Source: Zygosaccharomyces rouxii (Eukaryota > Ascomycota > Saccharomycetes > Saccharomycetales > Saccharomycetaceae). Taken from it: DNA of 64,000 nt. Each line of letters opens with the position of its first letter. Positions within the stretch are counted from its first letter, which is position 1. The notes under the pieces are model-generated. The model was not told where the DNA came from and did not search any database. It saw only the letters and a program-made list of their open reading frames with translations. The stretch is taken from positions 870,501 through 934,500 of the forward strand of contig NC_012995.1 of the NCBI RefSeq assembly GCF_000026365.1. Direction: 5' to 3'. The position numbers and the translations under genes are program-made. Positions 1-9,179 of the stretch are shown piece after piece.

Positions 1-160
1 AAAACGAAATTGACTATATATTTCTAGTGATACTACGACTACGTATGATGATGCCTACTTATACAAACACATGCGGCGCATGTTGACTTGAATTTGAATA
101 CCTAATTTTTTTTTTTCTTTTTTTTTTTTTTTTGTTCAGTGTTTTCGTTAGTTCCTAATC

Positions 161-892
161 TCAAACCCACTCGGCTTCAACTTGGGATTTTTGGAAAGTA
201 TAATCCTTACGATTAACCGTGACTATACCATCCTTTAAACTACACTTCCACCTTGCCTTCGTCCTCGTCACTTTATCGTAAAGACAAAGCATTAGGTTTT
301 CATCAGGCCCATCTTCTTCTCCCTCGGAAATTAAATAATCATCATCAGAATCATCCAATTCAGAACCAACTTCATCTGTATCCAACAGTGCACTTCTCTT
401 TGCCTTCTTTTCTTGCATCTTTGTCATATCAGGTGCATTGCCATCCGGATAAGACAGTGATAATTCAATTTCTTTCCCCTTAGGATCATCATTATCGTCA
501 TCCGCTGGTTTATCGTCATCCTGCTGTTCCTGGAGTTCTGATTCAGGTGCGGCGTTTAACTGATCTACCTTACTACCGCCCTCATTAGGGAAACCCGGAA
601 GTACTAAACCTTGTGAATCACTATTAAGCGTATATTCAGATGGAATACCATTTCTTAAGCTGTTATCATCTTGTTCCACCTGACTACCCAGTTGTTGGCC
701 CGGATATTCTGCCTCTTGAGGATCCCAGCTAAATTTGGTTACTTGTGTCTCTGATAGTTTTATCTGCCATACTCTTTTCAAATCCTGTAACGTCTGTTCA
801 TCAATGCCCGCATTTTCAAAATCTTCTCTCACTTCGTTGACGACAGAATCTACAATGAGTTCATATACTCTACTTGCCTCCGGATTTGACAT
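161..892 (-). CDS. TOA1: TFIIA large subunit
   Basis: Large subunit of the general transcription factor TFIIA, which stabilises TBP on TATA DNA with the small subunit Toa2. The 243-residue protein has the family layout. An N-terminal helical segment (about residues 1-55, starting SNPEASRVYE) forms the four-helix bundle with Toa2. A long variable linker follows, rich in Asp and Glu (about residues 120-200, including runs such as DDDNDD). The C-terminal beta-barrel segment (about 195-243) contains LCLYDKVTRTKARWKC and ends in VEAEWV. S. cerevisiae Toa1 is somewhat longer, and the difference falls in the linker. The ATG at 892 is the only plausible start. The next gene, SLK19, is transcribed away from it, matching the YOR194C-YOR195W order. 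Confidence 0.96.
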   Translation of the reverse strand: MSNPEASRVYELIVDSVVNEVREDFENAGIDEQTLQDLKRVWQIKLSETQVTKFSWDPQEAEYPGQQLGSQVEQDDNSLRNGIPSEYTLNSDSQGLVLPGFPNEGGSKVDQLNAAPESELQEQQDDDKPADDDNDDPKGKEIELSLSYPDGNAPDMTKMQEKKAKRSALLDTDEVGSELDDSDDDYLISEGEEDGPDENLMLCLYDKVTRTKARWKCSLKDGIVTVNRKDYTFQKSQVEAEWV

Positions 893-1053
893 ACCACTTA
901 TTTAAGACCAGTAGCAGTCCTTTAAACAGACCTTTTGATATATATTTGGATTGGTTTCATTGCATGTGGGTTCTAACAGTTTGTTATGTTGTCAAAGTGT
1001 GAATTGCTAACGTTGAGAATTCATTCTTATAAAAAACAGGGTAACAGCGTGTG

Positions 1054-1060
1054 CGGGTAA
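1054..1060 (+). promoter_or_regulatory. Reb1-type site
   Basis: CGGGTAA matches the Reb1 core consensus and lies 162 bp upstream of the TOA1 ATG, in the shared TOA1/SLK19 promoter. Reb1 usually clears nucleosomes at such promoters. Assignment is by motif only. Confidence 0.5.
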
Positions 1061-1192
1061 CATACAAGAGGGAAGCCGGTCCATAGTACGGAACATGGGC
1101 GGCAAGACGGGGATAGAAGGTTCAATCCCCAATAACTGAGAGGACCCTATCTGCACCTCAAGGACTTGTGCTATTCAATGTTAATCGTAACA

Positions 1193-1218
1193 GTCACGTG
1201 CTATCTAGATCACGTGAC
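1193..1218. promoter_or_regulatory. Paired Cbf1-type E-boxes
   Basis: GTCACGTG (1193-1200) and TCACGTGA (1210-1217) are two full Cbf1/CDEI-type sites (RTCACRTG) with centres about 17 bp apart. They are arranged so that the ends of the 26-bp unit are inverted repeats. They sit about 250 bp upstream of the SLK19 ATG. No CDEII-like AT tract or CDEIII follows, so this is read as a promoter module and not a centromere. Confidence 0.5.
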
Positions 1219-1469
1219 ACGAAGAGCACCAGAACTGGAACTAATGGATGGATAATACCCTTCTCCCCCCAGCCTATGAGAGCTCTACTAGGTTCAGCGG
1301 CTCTTTACTCTTCTAGCTCTTGTCATTATCACTGTATTTACCTTATAATCAACGCGAATCATTTGCACTATACGCGAAGAGACTAACGACGACCTCCATT
1401 GAATACCAACTTAACCATTTTGACAAGAGAATAAACCATTTTAGCTCCTTGAAGGCTGCTTTGGATGGG

Positions 1470-3596
1470 ATGAATTCTGCTCCCACGACACCTGGTAGAT
1501 CCATTGAAAATCAAAATGGATCTAAATCAGCTGAAACCGTTGGTACCCATTTGAGAAGACATGCCCATGGATTATCTAGTAAAAGAAGATTGGCACCTAG
1601 AGTTAGTTCACCGCTACCGAAAGATAATGATACTACAACTATCGATAAGATGGATGTCAATACAATGTTTGATACCGACAAGAGCCTGGTTAAAATGAAT
1701 CATTCACCGATAAGGATTGACCTAAGTTCGCCTACTAGACCTGAAGAATCGGTTGACCGCCCAATTCCTGAACCTAAAAGATTAAAACTAGAATTAGCAT
1801 CAGCACCTAACCTCTCACAACCAGATACTGGTATCGAAATGATTGAAATGTTGGACCCCAAAAATAGTCCTCAAAAGGAACATGATGAAGATCCGTTTGA
1901 GTTGGAAGAAGCGATTAGAGAGTCCAAAGAGAATCAAGATAGTGTTGCTAATACACCTAATAGCAATGAAAAAATGAACAGCATTTTAGACTTGCACAAA
2001 TTAACCCCAGTCTACAACGATGGAGAAATGGAGGACCAAAACGATACACCCGGAGAAGACTTATTCCGAATAGTATCCAAGAGAAATGAGGATCTCGTAA
2101 CTCAACTTCATCATTTAAACAGAAGCATCAATGAAGTGATAAGCAGCTGTGATTCTACCGTTGGTAAATATAGAAGGCAGATTGATAGTTTGAGGCAAGA
2201 TTATGAATCGAAATTAGAGGATAGAATGAGTGAAATGGCTTCAGTAATTCAGGAATCTAACACTTATAAGGAAAGATTCAATATTGCTAGGCGTAGGGTT
2301 AGTGAAACTAGAGATGAAATTAAGATGATAAACCAAAACCAATCGATTTTAAGGAATAAATATGAAGGGGCAACAGCTGAGTTGGAAGAGTGCAGGAGGA
2401 AATTAAACGAATTGGAGGAGGAAAATTCAAAATTGAAATCTGAATCTTCGGAAAATGGTATCAAATTTTCGAGACTAGAGAACATGTATCAGGAGGCGCT
2501 GCGGCGGACACAGAACTTAGAAACTGCGAATCAAAATGTATTAGACGCACAAGCTGAATCAGATAGAAAATTAGATGCATTAAGCCACGAATTAGATGAC
2601 AGAAGTGAAGAATGTCAAAAGTTAAAAGCTCAATTGGAAGAAACTTTAGCGGCTCAGGAAGGTGGTAGGGACGAAAAGACAAGACAACTAGAAGAGTTGC
2701 TACGTCATCGAGAAGAATTAGAGTCACGAATATCTACTTTACAGAAAGAATATACGCACAGAGAAGAAAATTTACAATCGAAGGTACAGAACTTGGAAAC
2801 AGAACTAAAATCGATTAATCAAAACACGCATACTCATGAATCTAACGAGGCTCAACTAAGACAAGAGCTGGAATCCAAGGTGCAAGAGTGCCAACATTGG
2901 CAGAAAAATTACGAAACGGTTAATGACGATGTGGAAATTCTTAGAGCAGAAGTTAAAGAGCTTTATTCCGACATTGATGAGCATAAAGAACTAAAACACT
3001 ATTTAGAAACCTCTATTGCCCAATTAGAGGAACAGGTAAATGGATGGCGCCATAAATATGAAGAGCATCGTAAAGATTACGACAAAGTGCTATTAGAATT
3101 GGATAGTATACATCTGAAGTACAACAACACAGAGGGTGAGCATTTAACGGAATTAGAACAATTGCACGATAATCTAAGTTCTTTGCAAATAACCCTCAAG
3201 AAGGATTCAGAACTAATTTCTCAATTGACTCGTAAAAACGAAACTTTGGAATTCCAATTGAAAGATCTACAAACTCCATCTGATGTACCGCAATTGCACA
3301 AAGAAATAGAATCGTGGAAGGAGAAATTTTATAACAAAGAAGCTGAATCTAACAGATCTCTCAAACTGCTGGCAGAAGATCTCTACATCCAGTATTCATC
3401 CAAGCATGAACAAAAGGTGAAACTACTAAAGAAGGGTTACGAAACCAGATATCAGGGCAAACTGGACAAATTATCATTACAAAATGAAGGCCTTGAACAG
3501 GAGGTAGACCAGTTGAAATCTCAATTAGCTACAGAACGCAAGGAAAAGCAGAAACTTATCGGCCTGCTAGAGAATCAAACTAACGAAGCCACCTAG
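1470..3596 (+). CDS. SLK19: Kinetochore/spindle coiled-coil protein Slk19
   Basis: Probable Slk19, a kinetochore and spindle-midzone protein of the FEAR mitotic-exit network. From the first ATG (1470) it has 708 residues; S. cerevisiae Slk19 is about 820. The first 230 or so residues are low-complexity and rich in Ser, Thr, Pro and Asn, with many S/T-P sites fitting Cdk control. Residues about 240-700 form an almost continuous coiled coil with heptads rich in Glu, Lys, Leu and Gln. The best-conserved part is the C-terminal stretch with LLAEDLYIQYSSKHEQKVK. Reading frame is open upstream of 1470 but only from non-ATG codons, so the ATG is chosen. Identification rests on this C-terminal motif plus the neighbour TOA1 (YOR194C-YOR195W). 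Confidence 0.9.
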   Translation: MNSAPTTPGRSIENQNGSKSAETVGTHLRRHAHGLSSKRRLAPRVSSPLPKDNDTTTIDKMDVNTMFDTDKSLVKMNHSPIRIDLSSPTRPEESVDRPIPEPKRLKLELASAPNLSQPDTGIEMIEMLDPKNSPQKEHDEDPFELEEAIRESKENQDSVANTPNSNEKMNSILDLHKLTPVYNDGEMEDQNDTPGEDLFRIVSKRNEDLVTQLHHLNRSINEVISSCDSTVGKYRRQIDSLRQDYESKLEDRMSEMASVIQESNTYKERFNIARRRVSETRDEIKMINQNQSILRNKYEGATAELEECRRKLNELEEENSKLKSESSENGIKFSRLENMYQEALRRTQNLETANQNVLDAQAESDRKLDALSHELDDRSEECQKLKAQLEETLAAQEGGRDEKTRQLEELLRHREELESRISTLQKEYTHREENLQSKVQNLETELKSINQNTHTHESNEAQLRQELESKVQECQHWQKNYETVNDDVEILRAEVKELYSDIDEHKELKHYLETSIAQLEEQVNGWRHKYEEHRKDYDKVLLELDSIHLKYNNTEGEHLTELEQLHDNLSSLQITLKKDSELISQLTRKNETLEFQLKDLQTPSDVPQLHKEIESWKEKFYNKEAESNRSLKLLAEDLYIQYSSKHEQKVKLLKKGYETRYQGKLDKLSLQNEGLEQEVDQLKSQLATERKEKQKLIGLLENQTNEAT

Positions 3597-4073
3597 CGGC
3601 AACTGTAGATTCAAATAAGATCAAGCATATACATAGATATACAACTTCAGTGTGTAGAATAAGATAAAGGTAATAACCCCAAGCAAAAAAAAATGGGTTC
3701 AACTGCCTTTGTTTCTCTATTTACATGAGGTGCGACTTTCAAAGTTCACGAAATAGAGTAGCGCCCCATATGTTTCCACTCTTAACTTCTACAACAAACA
3801 GAGTTGCAAAACAGAAAAAAAAGTACAAAAGCAGAGTCATCAAGAGAGCCATTGGGGGGAGTGGTTTTAGCTGCCAGGTTTCATTTCAGTTAACTTACTG
3901 AACTTTAGAAACTTTTTAGAGTGGTCGATTAACCGATTGTTATTAACCCAAGGATTTCCATAGGATTAACAACACGCTTTCGAAAGAGATAAGAAAAAGT
4001 TTGGTGTTGTTTATGGTTATAGAGAGTGATTGGCATCACCAATTGTGAGTCAATAATACGCTTAGAATAAAAG
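3597..4073. other. Intergenic region SLK19-BEM3
   Basis: A 477-bp region holding the SLK19 3' end and the BEM3 promoter, both on the + strand. It has A-rich and T-rich tracts. I saw no consensus TATA box, no RNA gene and no small ORF that I can support. Confidence 0.4.
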
Positions 4074-7000
4074 ATGGAACGAAAACAGAGCAATGGTAGT
4101 AGCAATAGTACCTTAGAACTGTTGGCAAAATATAATGACCACAGGTCCCAAAAGGAGAAGGCATTTGAACACATTGAAAGAAGGACAGTAAGTGAAGATA
4201 ATAGTTTAACGTATGACGAATTGCTGAAGGAAAATGTGAGGCTGAAATTACAAAACAAGGAATTGCAAGACGAAGTAGAAGCTCTATACAAAATTGTGGA
4301 CTCCTTAAAGAGTGGGAAATCGACACCACATCAAAACACAACGTTGAGTCAAATAATTGAAAAACATGATGAAGATGAGAGACCAGAGCAAGAACTCGTA
4401 TTACCACCAAGATCGGCAGATAGAAATAAACATGGAAAAAATTTGCATCTGCCCGCAAATCTACCACCAAGTACAACTGAAGCACCCGCTATCGACGTAA
4501 CTGGTGAATCTAGTAGTAATAAGAGCGGTAATTCTAGCGAAATACACCAGCCAAACGAGGATGCTGAAAAGGATACAACACGGCCGCCACCAGTATCACA
4601 GGGAAATACCGATGGCAGTGGAAGTCCCGCGGCTTCTACTACCTATACAAGTTCAAGGATTACAGTATCACACCCAAGTAGCCCTCGTAGACCATTGACG
4701 GAAAACAAGCTGAGGTCACCTCAAAGTGCCAATAGGTCGGCTACGGTAATTAACAACCAATTGCATTCACCAATGGCATCTGCGTTTGGGGGTGAGACAA
4801 GTATCAACTTAAAGGTGGGCACTGAGCCGCTACCATCCCCGCCTACTGAGATGGAAAAGAAATTTGGATTAGATGAAAAATCGACGCCCTTATTACACAA
4901 CATTAAATTACAATCTCCTGACGAATTTTCACCTGCATCTAAACAAAACTTGAACAATTTTGCAGATTATTTGGATGATACGTTTAAGGATGATGCAGGG
5001 TCAATAGATACGATAACGGAGAAAACAGTTCCTGATAATAGATCTCCTGCTGGTGATAATATGCCATCGCATGCACCACCACCAGTGCCTTCTCCACAAC
5101 ACATAGAGGCCCCTAACCAGTCACTTTCAGCGGCTCAATTAGGTTCCCCTGTATTACTAAACCGTAAGGATCATTCAAAACAATCAAGAGATATCAAATC
5201 ACCTTTAACATCAACTTTCGCCAACTCTCGAAGCCGTGATAATTTAAATGATAATTCCATACTAGGGACAACATCTACGGAATCTCTCTCTACAAAATCT
5301 GTGTCTACGGCAGCATCTAACGCTGGATCTCATGCAGATGCTGCCTCCAGAATAAGAAGACCCCATGCAGAAAGTGTAAGCACTGTAGAATCCGCGGCAC
5401 CAAGTGCTACGTCTGATATACCACTATTTGTGCAACCAGAGGAGTTCGATACCATTAGAATGGAAGTTATAAGTTCGTTGTTTTTTGAGACTGAAAATTT
5501 TGATCATCCTCAAATCCTTTTTAGTGTTATTGATCGTAAATCTAACAAGGAGATTTTCAAATTTGCGAAAACATTTAGGAAAATTTACGACTTGGATAGT
5601 TATTTGAGACAGCGGCTCCCTTCGTCCACGCTAACACCCTTACCTGATAGACAGATATTTGACACTTTAGTGCCTTCCAAAGTGGATGTTAGGCGTGAGA
5701 AATTGAATCAATATTTTACGACGTTATTCAGGGTTTTAGAGTTAGCACCTGCCCTAAACTTAAAGCTCGCACAATTCATGAGCACCGATACAGTCATGAA
5801 TCCTATCATGGTTGGTGATACAACAAAGGAAGGTTCATTGCTAATGAGGAAGGCAAAAGCCTTGGGTAATGCAAGTAACTGGAGGATACGGTATGGTATT
5901 TTACGTGGTGAAATTGTACAATTATTTGACAAAGGTCAACTGGCGGAAACTATTAATTTGAAGCAGTCAAGCATCGAGTTACTACCAAATTTACCAGAAG
6001 ACAGACATGGTACCAAAAATGGATTTTTACTCACTGAACATAAGAAGAGTGGATTATCAAGTACTGCAAAATATTACCTATGTTCGGAGACCTCCAAGGA
6101 AAGGGAATCGTGGGTAGCCGCCGTCAGTGAGTTTGTACTAAGCCCAGCACCAGCACCAGCACCAACATCACTATCTGCTCCTTCTGCACCATCTCTAAAC
6201 ACCTTTGGAGACGATGCTGCCTCATCTACTTACAAGTCAGATACATCTGTTGATCAGATATATGTGACAGATTTGACTGAACCGCCATCAATTTCTCAAA
6301 ACAATGACAGCAGTTCAGCTTCATCTCCTCGTATTGCCACTGAGGCATCAGAAGACGATAAGGACAATAGAAGGCTAAAGATGAGAAGTTTCTTTCCTTT
6401 CAAAAAATTGACATCTGGTGCATTTAGTCTGGGCTCAGACGCTACTGAGGCGGAGACTGTTAATTCACAAGAATCCGAGCCCAAGTACTCTGATAATTCT
6501 ATTGCAAAATCTTTGGAAAGTATGAATTTAACAGAACCTACAATGACAGCAGTCTTCGGCAGCCCCGTAGATAAATGCCTACAGTTAAGTTCCCACTGCT
6601 ATCAGGGTAAACACGACATACCGAGTGTGGTTTATCGATGCCTCGAATTTTTATATAGAAATCGTGGTATTCAAGAGGAAGGTATATTCCGCCTTAGTGG
6701 TTCAAGTGCACTGATAAAGTCGTTACAGGAACAGTTCGATCGTGAGTACGATATCGATTTGTGCAACTATAATCAAAACGTAGCGAACTCTAGTACAGGC
6801 ACTAATCTGCTAGGTCTTTACGTGGACGTTAATACTGTAAGCGGTCTGTTAAAACTTTATCTGAGGAAACTACCTCATGTTATATTTGGCGAAGAACAAT
6901 ACCCAATGTTTAAAAAAGCTGCCGATAACAATCATGACAATCCTGCCCAGATCGCCCTTGAATTCAAAAATATTATCCAGAGCAATGTGGTTCCTCAGCC

Positions 7001-7232
7001 TAATTTCTCGCTGATGTACGCACTTTTTGAACTTTTGCTTAGAATCAATGAGAACAGCCGTGCCAATAAGATGAATTTGCGTAACTTGTGCATAGTCTTT
7101 TCACCGACGCTAAACATCCCAGTAACTGTTCTTCAACCTTTTATCACCGACTTTAGCTGTATTTTCCAAGATGGACAGCCAGTGGATCAACAGCTGAGAG
7201 AAAAGATAGATCTCCATATCCCTGGAATGTAA
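4074..7232 (+). CDS. BEM3: Rho GTPase-activating protein Bem3
   Basis: GTPase-activating protein for Cdc42 (and Rho1), acting at sites of polarised growth and bud emergence. The protein is 1052 residues; S. cerevisiae Bem3 is 1128. A short N-terminal coiled coil lies near residues 42-75 (YDELLKENVRLKLQNKELQDE). A long disordered Ser/Pro-rich region runs to about 450 with many S/T-P sites, consistent with Cdk regulation. A PX domain lies at about 456-575, a PH domain at about 583-690 (WRIRYGILRG to ESWVAAVSEF) and a RhoGAP domain at about 828-1050. The catalytic arginine finger is in EGIFRLSGSS near residue 872. An Ala-Pro dipeptide run (PAPAPAPT) follows the PH domain. It belongs to the YPL115C position, interleaved between YOR195W and YOR196C. 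Confidence 0.96.
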   Translation: MERKQSNGSSNSTLELLAKYNDHRSQKEKAFEHIERRTVSEDNSLTYDELLKENVRLKLQNKELQDEVEALYKIVDSLKSGKSTPHQNTTLSQIIEKHDEDERPEQELVLPPRSADRNKHGKNLHLPANLPPSTTEAPAIDVTGESSSNKSGNSSEIHQPNEDAEKDTTRPPPVSQGNTDGSGSPAASTTYTSSRITVSHPSSPRRPLTENKLRSPQSANRSATVINNQLHSPMASAFGGETSINLKVGTEPLPSPPTEMEKKFGLDEKSTPLLHNIKLQSPDEFSPASKQNLNNFADYLDDTFKDDAGSIDTITEKTVPDNRSPAGDNMPSHAPPPVPSPQHIEAPNQSLSAAQLGSPVLLNRKDHSKQSRDIKSPLTSTFANSRSRDNLNDNSILGTTSTESLSTKSVSTAASNAGSHADAASRIRRPHAESVSTVESAAPSATSDIPLFVQPEEFDTIRMEVISSLFFETENFDHPQILFSVIDRKSNKEIFKFAKTFRKIYDLDSYLRQRLPSSTLTPLPDRQIFDTLVPSKVDVRREKLNQYFTTLFRVLELAPALNLKLAQFMSTDTVMNPIMVGDTTKEGSLLMRKAKALGNASNWRIRYGILRGEIVQLFDKGQLAETINLKQSSIELLPNLPEDRHGTKNGFLLTEHKKSGLSSTAKYYLCSETSKERESWVAAVSEFVLSPAPAPAPTSLSAPSAPSLNTFGDDAASSTYKSDTSVDQIYVTDLTEPPSISQNNDSSSASSPRIATEASEDDKDNRRLKMRSFFPFKKLTSGAFSLGSDATEAETVNSQESEPKYSDNSIAKSLESMNLTEPTMTAVFGSPVDKCLQLSSHCYQGKHDIPSVVYRCLEFLYRNRGIQEEGIFRLSGSSALIKSLQEQFDREYDIDLCNYNQNVANSSTGTNLLGLYVDVNTVSGLLKLYLRKLPHVIFGEEQYPMFKKAADNNHDNPAQIALEFKNIIQSNVVPQPNFSLMYALFELLLRINENSRANKMNLRNLCIVFSPTLNIPVTVLQPFITDFSCIFQDGQPVDQQLREKIDLHIPGM

Positions 7233-7494
7233 AGATAAAAACAGCTTATAACAAATAGTAATTATGATAAGAAAACGAAAAAAAAACCAAAAAAAACAAC
7301 AACAACAACGACAGCCAAACAAGACAAATTCATTAATGTGTATGTACTTATAGTAATCTCGGTTCATTTTATTGTATTTTTTTATTTTTGTTCTTTTTTT
7401 TTGTCTTAAATATAACATAATTCGAACTTATACTAGTTTACATTTTCCGCATAAATATGTTAATATATATATAAATAGGTGATCATAAGACAGA

Positions 7495-8655
7495 CTAAAT
7501 TCTAAATGCACTTAAAGATTCCTGCTGTTGTTCCAATGGCTTTCTTTTCCTTAAAACATTTTCAATGAATGCTTCTCCTGCTTTATATGAAGATCTTACT
7601 AGTGGACCGGATGCACAGTATAAGAATCCCATTTCCAATGCCTGTTCTTTCCAAAATTCGAATTTTTCAGGTGTTACATACTCAACCACCTTCATGTGTC
7701 TCTTTGTTGGTCTCATGTATTGACCAAAAGTAACCACATCACACTTAATCTCACGTAGATCTCTCAATGTTTGTATAACTTCTTCATGTGTTTCGCCCAG
7801 TCCAAGCATCAACGAAGTCTTGGTGACTAGAGTGGGGACAGTTTGCTTAGCTCTCTTGAGAACATTCAAAGATTGTCTATAGGTAGCTCTTCTATCCCTA
7901 ACGTGAGGTGTTAAACTTTCAACAGTTTCCAAATTGTGAGCATAGACGTCTAAACCACTTTGGGCCATAACGTCTACAGCCTGGAAATCACCTCTAAAAT
8001 CACCTGCTAGAGTTTCCACTAATGTATTAGGTGCCTTTTGTTTAATTTTCCTGACAGTTTCAGCTAAATGATGGGAACCACCATCGATTAAATCATCTCT
8101 ATCCACTGTCGTAAGAACCACATAACCTAACCCCCAACGAGAAATGGCCTCTGCTGTATTTTCAGGTTCCATTGGATCTGGCGCACCTGGTTTTCTATTT
8201 GTCTTAACAGAACAAAACCTACAGCCTCTAGTACAGGTATCACCCAGAAGCATAATGGTAGCGGTTGCCTTTGATTTATCATTACCACCCCAACAATCAC
8301 CGATGTTTGGACATCTGGCCTCTTCGCAAACGGTACTCAATTTTAAATCCCTAACATCTTCTTTCAGTTTGTGGAAGTTGGATCCCTTGGGAATTGGCGT
8401 CTTCAACCATTTGGGTAGTCTTTGATTTTCCTCCACAGTACTTCTAGCTCTTTCCAATGGATCTAATGAAACTTCTGCAGCTCTTCCTGAAACGAAATCT
8501 TCAAATGATGGTCCCTTGTTCAAAGTATCTTTAAACACAGTTGCTCTTCTTTTCCTTGGTGTCGTTGGTGTGGTAGGATTAGTTCTAGTTGTGGAGATGA
8601 GCCTGAGACCCAAACTGACATCGCATTTTTTCAAACTGGTTCTAACTCTGATCAT
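7495..8655 (-). CDS. LIP5: Lipoyl synthase, mitochondrial
   Basis: Radical-SAM lipoyl synthase, which inserts two sulfurs into octanoyl groups on mitochondrial lipoyl-domain proteins. The auxiliary Fe-S cluster motif is [12 protein letters not shown] (C-x4-C-x5-C). The radical-SAM cluster motif is CTRGCRFC (C-x3-C-x2-C). The C-terminal RSSYKAGE supplies the serine ligand of the auxiliary cluster. The first roughly 40 residues, rich in Arg, Thr and Ser and nearly free of acidic residues, look like a mitochondrial presequence. The start is the ATG at 8655, giving 386 residues; a GTG five codons upstream is not used in yeast. BEM3 and LIP5 converge with a 262-bp gap. It matches YOR196C. Confidence 0.97.
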   Translation of the reverse strand: MIRVRTSLKKCDVSLGLRLISTTRTNPTTPTTPRKRRATVFKDTLNKGPSFEDFVSGRAAEVSLDPLERARSTVEENQRLPKWLKTPIPKGSNFHKLKEDVRDLKLSTVCEEARCPNIGDCWGGNDKSKATATIMLLGDTCTRGCRFCSVKTNRKPGAPDPMEPENTAEAISRWGLGYVVLTTVDRDDLIDGGSHHLAETVRKIKQKAPNTLVETLAGDFRGDFQAVDVMAQSGLDVYAHNLETVESLTPHVRDRRATYRQSLNVLKRAKQTVPTLVTKTSLMLGLGETHEEVIQTLRDLREIKCDVVTFGQYMRPTKRHMKVVEYVTPEKFEFWKEQALEMGFLYCASGPLVRSSYKAGEAFIENVLRKRKPLEQQQESLSAFRI

Positions 8656-8795
8656 ACTAATAGGATTCACAGCTGGTACTACTAAGTTTTGAATATAGAC
8701 ACCGGGGAATCCAACGACAGTAGCCTTCTTATACTACTCGTATATGTCAAAATGCTTTAAGAAGTCAGACTCGACCTCGGAGAAGAGTCTAAGAG

Positions 8796-8816
8796 GAATT
8801 TTTCATCCGCTCATCG
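8796..8816 (-). promoter_or_regulatory. RRPE/PAC-like elements upstream of LIP5
   Basis: GAATTTTTCA (8796-8805) resembles an RRPE core, and GCTCATCG (8809-8816) is the reverse complement of CGATGAGC, a PAC-like core. Both lie 140-160 bp upstream of the LIP5 ATG. The matches are partial. Confidence 0.35.
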
Positions 8817-8951
8817 AAAATCAAGAAGATGAGATCCAAAGGTCAAGAAATGGAGAGTTCAAAGTCCAATTGGCCCTCGTTAATTCGTTAGAATTGTTCT
8901 ACATACTGTAAAATGTTATATAAGGACTATTTGAAGCTACCTGACCTCTGT

Positions 8952-9074
8952 TCATTTTTTGCAACCGGGACAACTGGAACAGCTTCCAGATGAAGAAGAG
9001 GTACCGCAAGTACAGTTACTACCACAGTTTCCACTGCAACCTTCGCTAGATTTGATGACAATTTCGCAGATCAT
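8952..9074 (-). CDS. Short Cys-rich metallothionein-like protein (40 aa)
   Basis: A 40-residue ORF below usual ORF-length cut-offs. It has 8 cysteines at positions 3, 13, 17, 21, 23, 32, 35 and 38, spaced C-x3-C-x3-C-x-C and C-x2-C-x2-C. It also has 11 Ser and 6 Gly, no aromatic residue and no His, and ends in Lys-Lys. Small size, Cys-x-Cys and Cys-x2-Cys spacing, Ser/Gly filler and absence of aromatics are hallmarks of fungal copper metallothioneins of the small Neurospora type. The ATG at 9074 is the only in-frame ATG after an upstream stop near 9141. A TATA box (TATAAA on this strand) and a Reb1-type site lie 66-91 bp upstream, so it appears to have its own promoter between LIP5 and HOS3. 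I know of no counterpart in the matching S. cerevisiae intervals. Metal binding is inferred from composition only. Confidence 0.7.
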   Translation of the reverse strand: MICEIVIKSSEGCSGNCGSNCTCGTSSSSGSCSSCPGCKK

Positions 9075-9139
9075 TGTTTTGCTGTAATCTGTTGGGATGA
9101 ATATGATGACAAGTTCCTTTAGATATGCTTTTCGACCAC

Positions 9140-9165
9140 TTTATACCTTGCAAGCGTGCGGGTAA
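9140..9165 (-). promoter_or_regulatory. TATA box and Reb1-type site of the Cys-rich gene
   Basis: On the minus strand TATAAA occupies 9145-9140, and the Reb1-type core (CGGGTAA read on the + strand) occupies 9159-9165, 66-91 bp upstream of the ATG at 9074. The HOS3 stop codon is at 9180-9182, so the elements sit tightly between the two genes. No clear Ace1/Cup2 copper-response consensus was found here. Confidence 0.55.
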
Positions 9166-9179
9166 ACCATAGCTGACGA

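Larger units (their letters stand above)
893..1469. other. Divergent intergenic region TOA1-SLK19
   Basis: A 577-bp divergent promoter region. It holds a Reb1-type site (CGGGTAA, 1054-1060) and two CACGTG E-boxes (1193-1218), listed separately. Part of its right end is open in the SLK19 frame back to a TTG at 1320, but there is no ATG in that stretch. No other gene was seen. Confidence 0.6.

Noticed and set aside
1119..1128. GGTTCAATCC resembles a tRNA B box in the TOA1-SLK19 interval.
   Set aside because: The flanking bases cannot form a T stem (three of five pairs fail) and no matching A box or acceptor stem is present.
4036..4485. A 149-codon frame antisense to the BEM3 start.
   Set aside because: Shadow of BEM3 coding DNA; Leu/His/Phe-rich composition is typical of an antisense frame.
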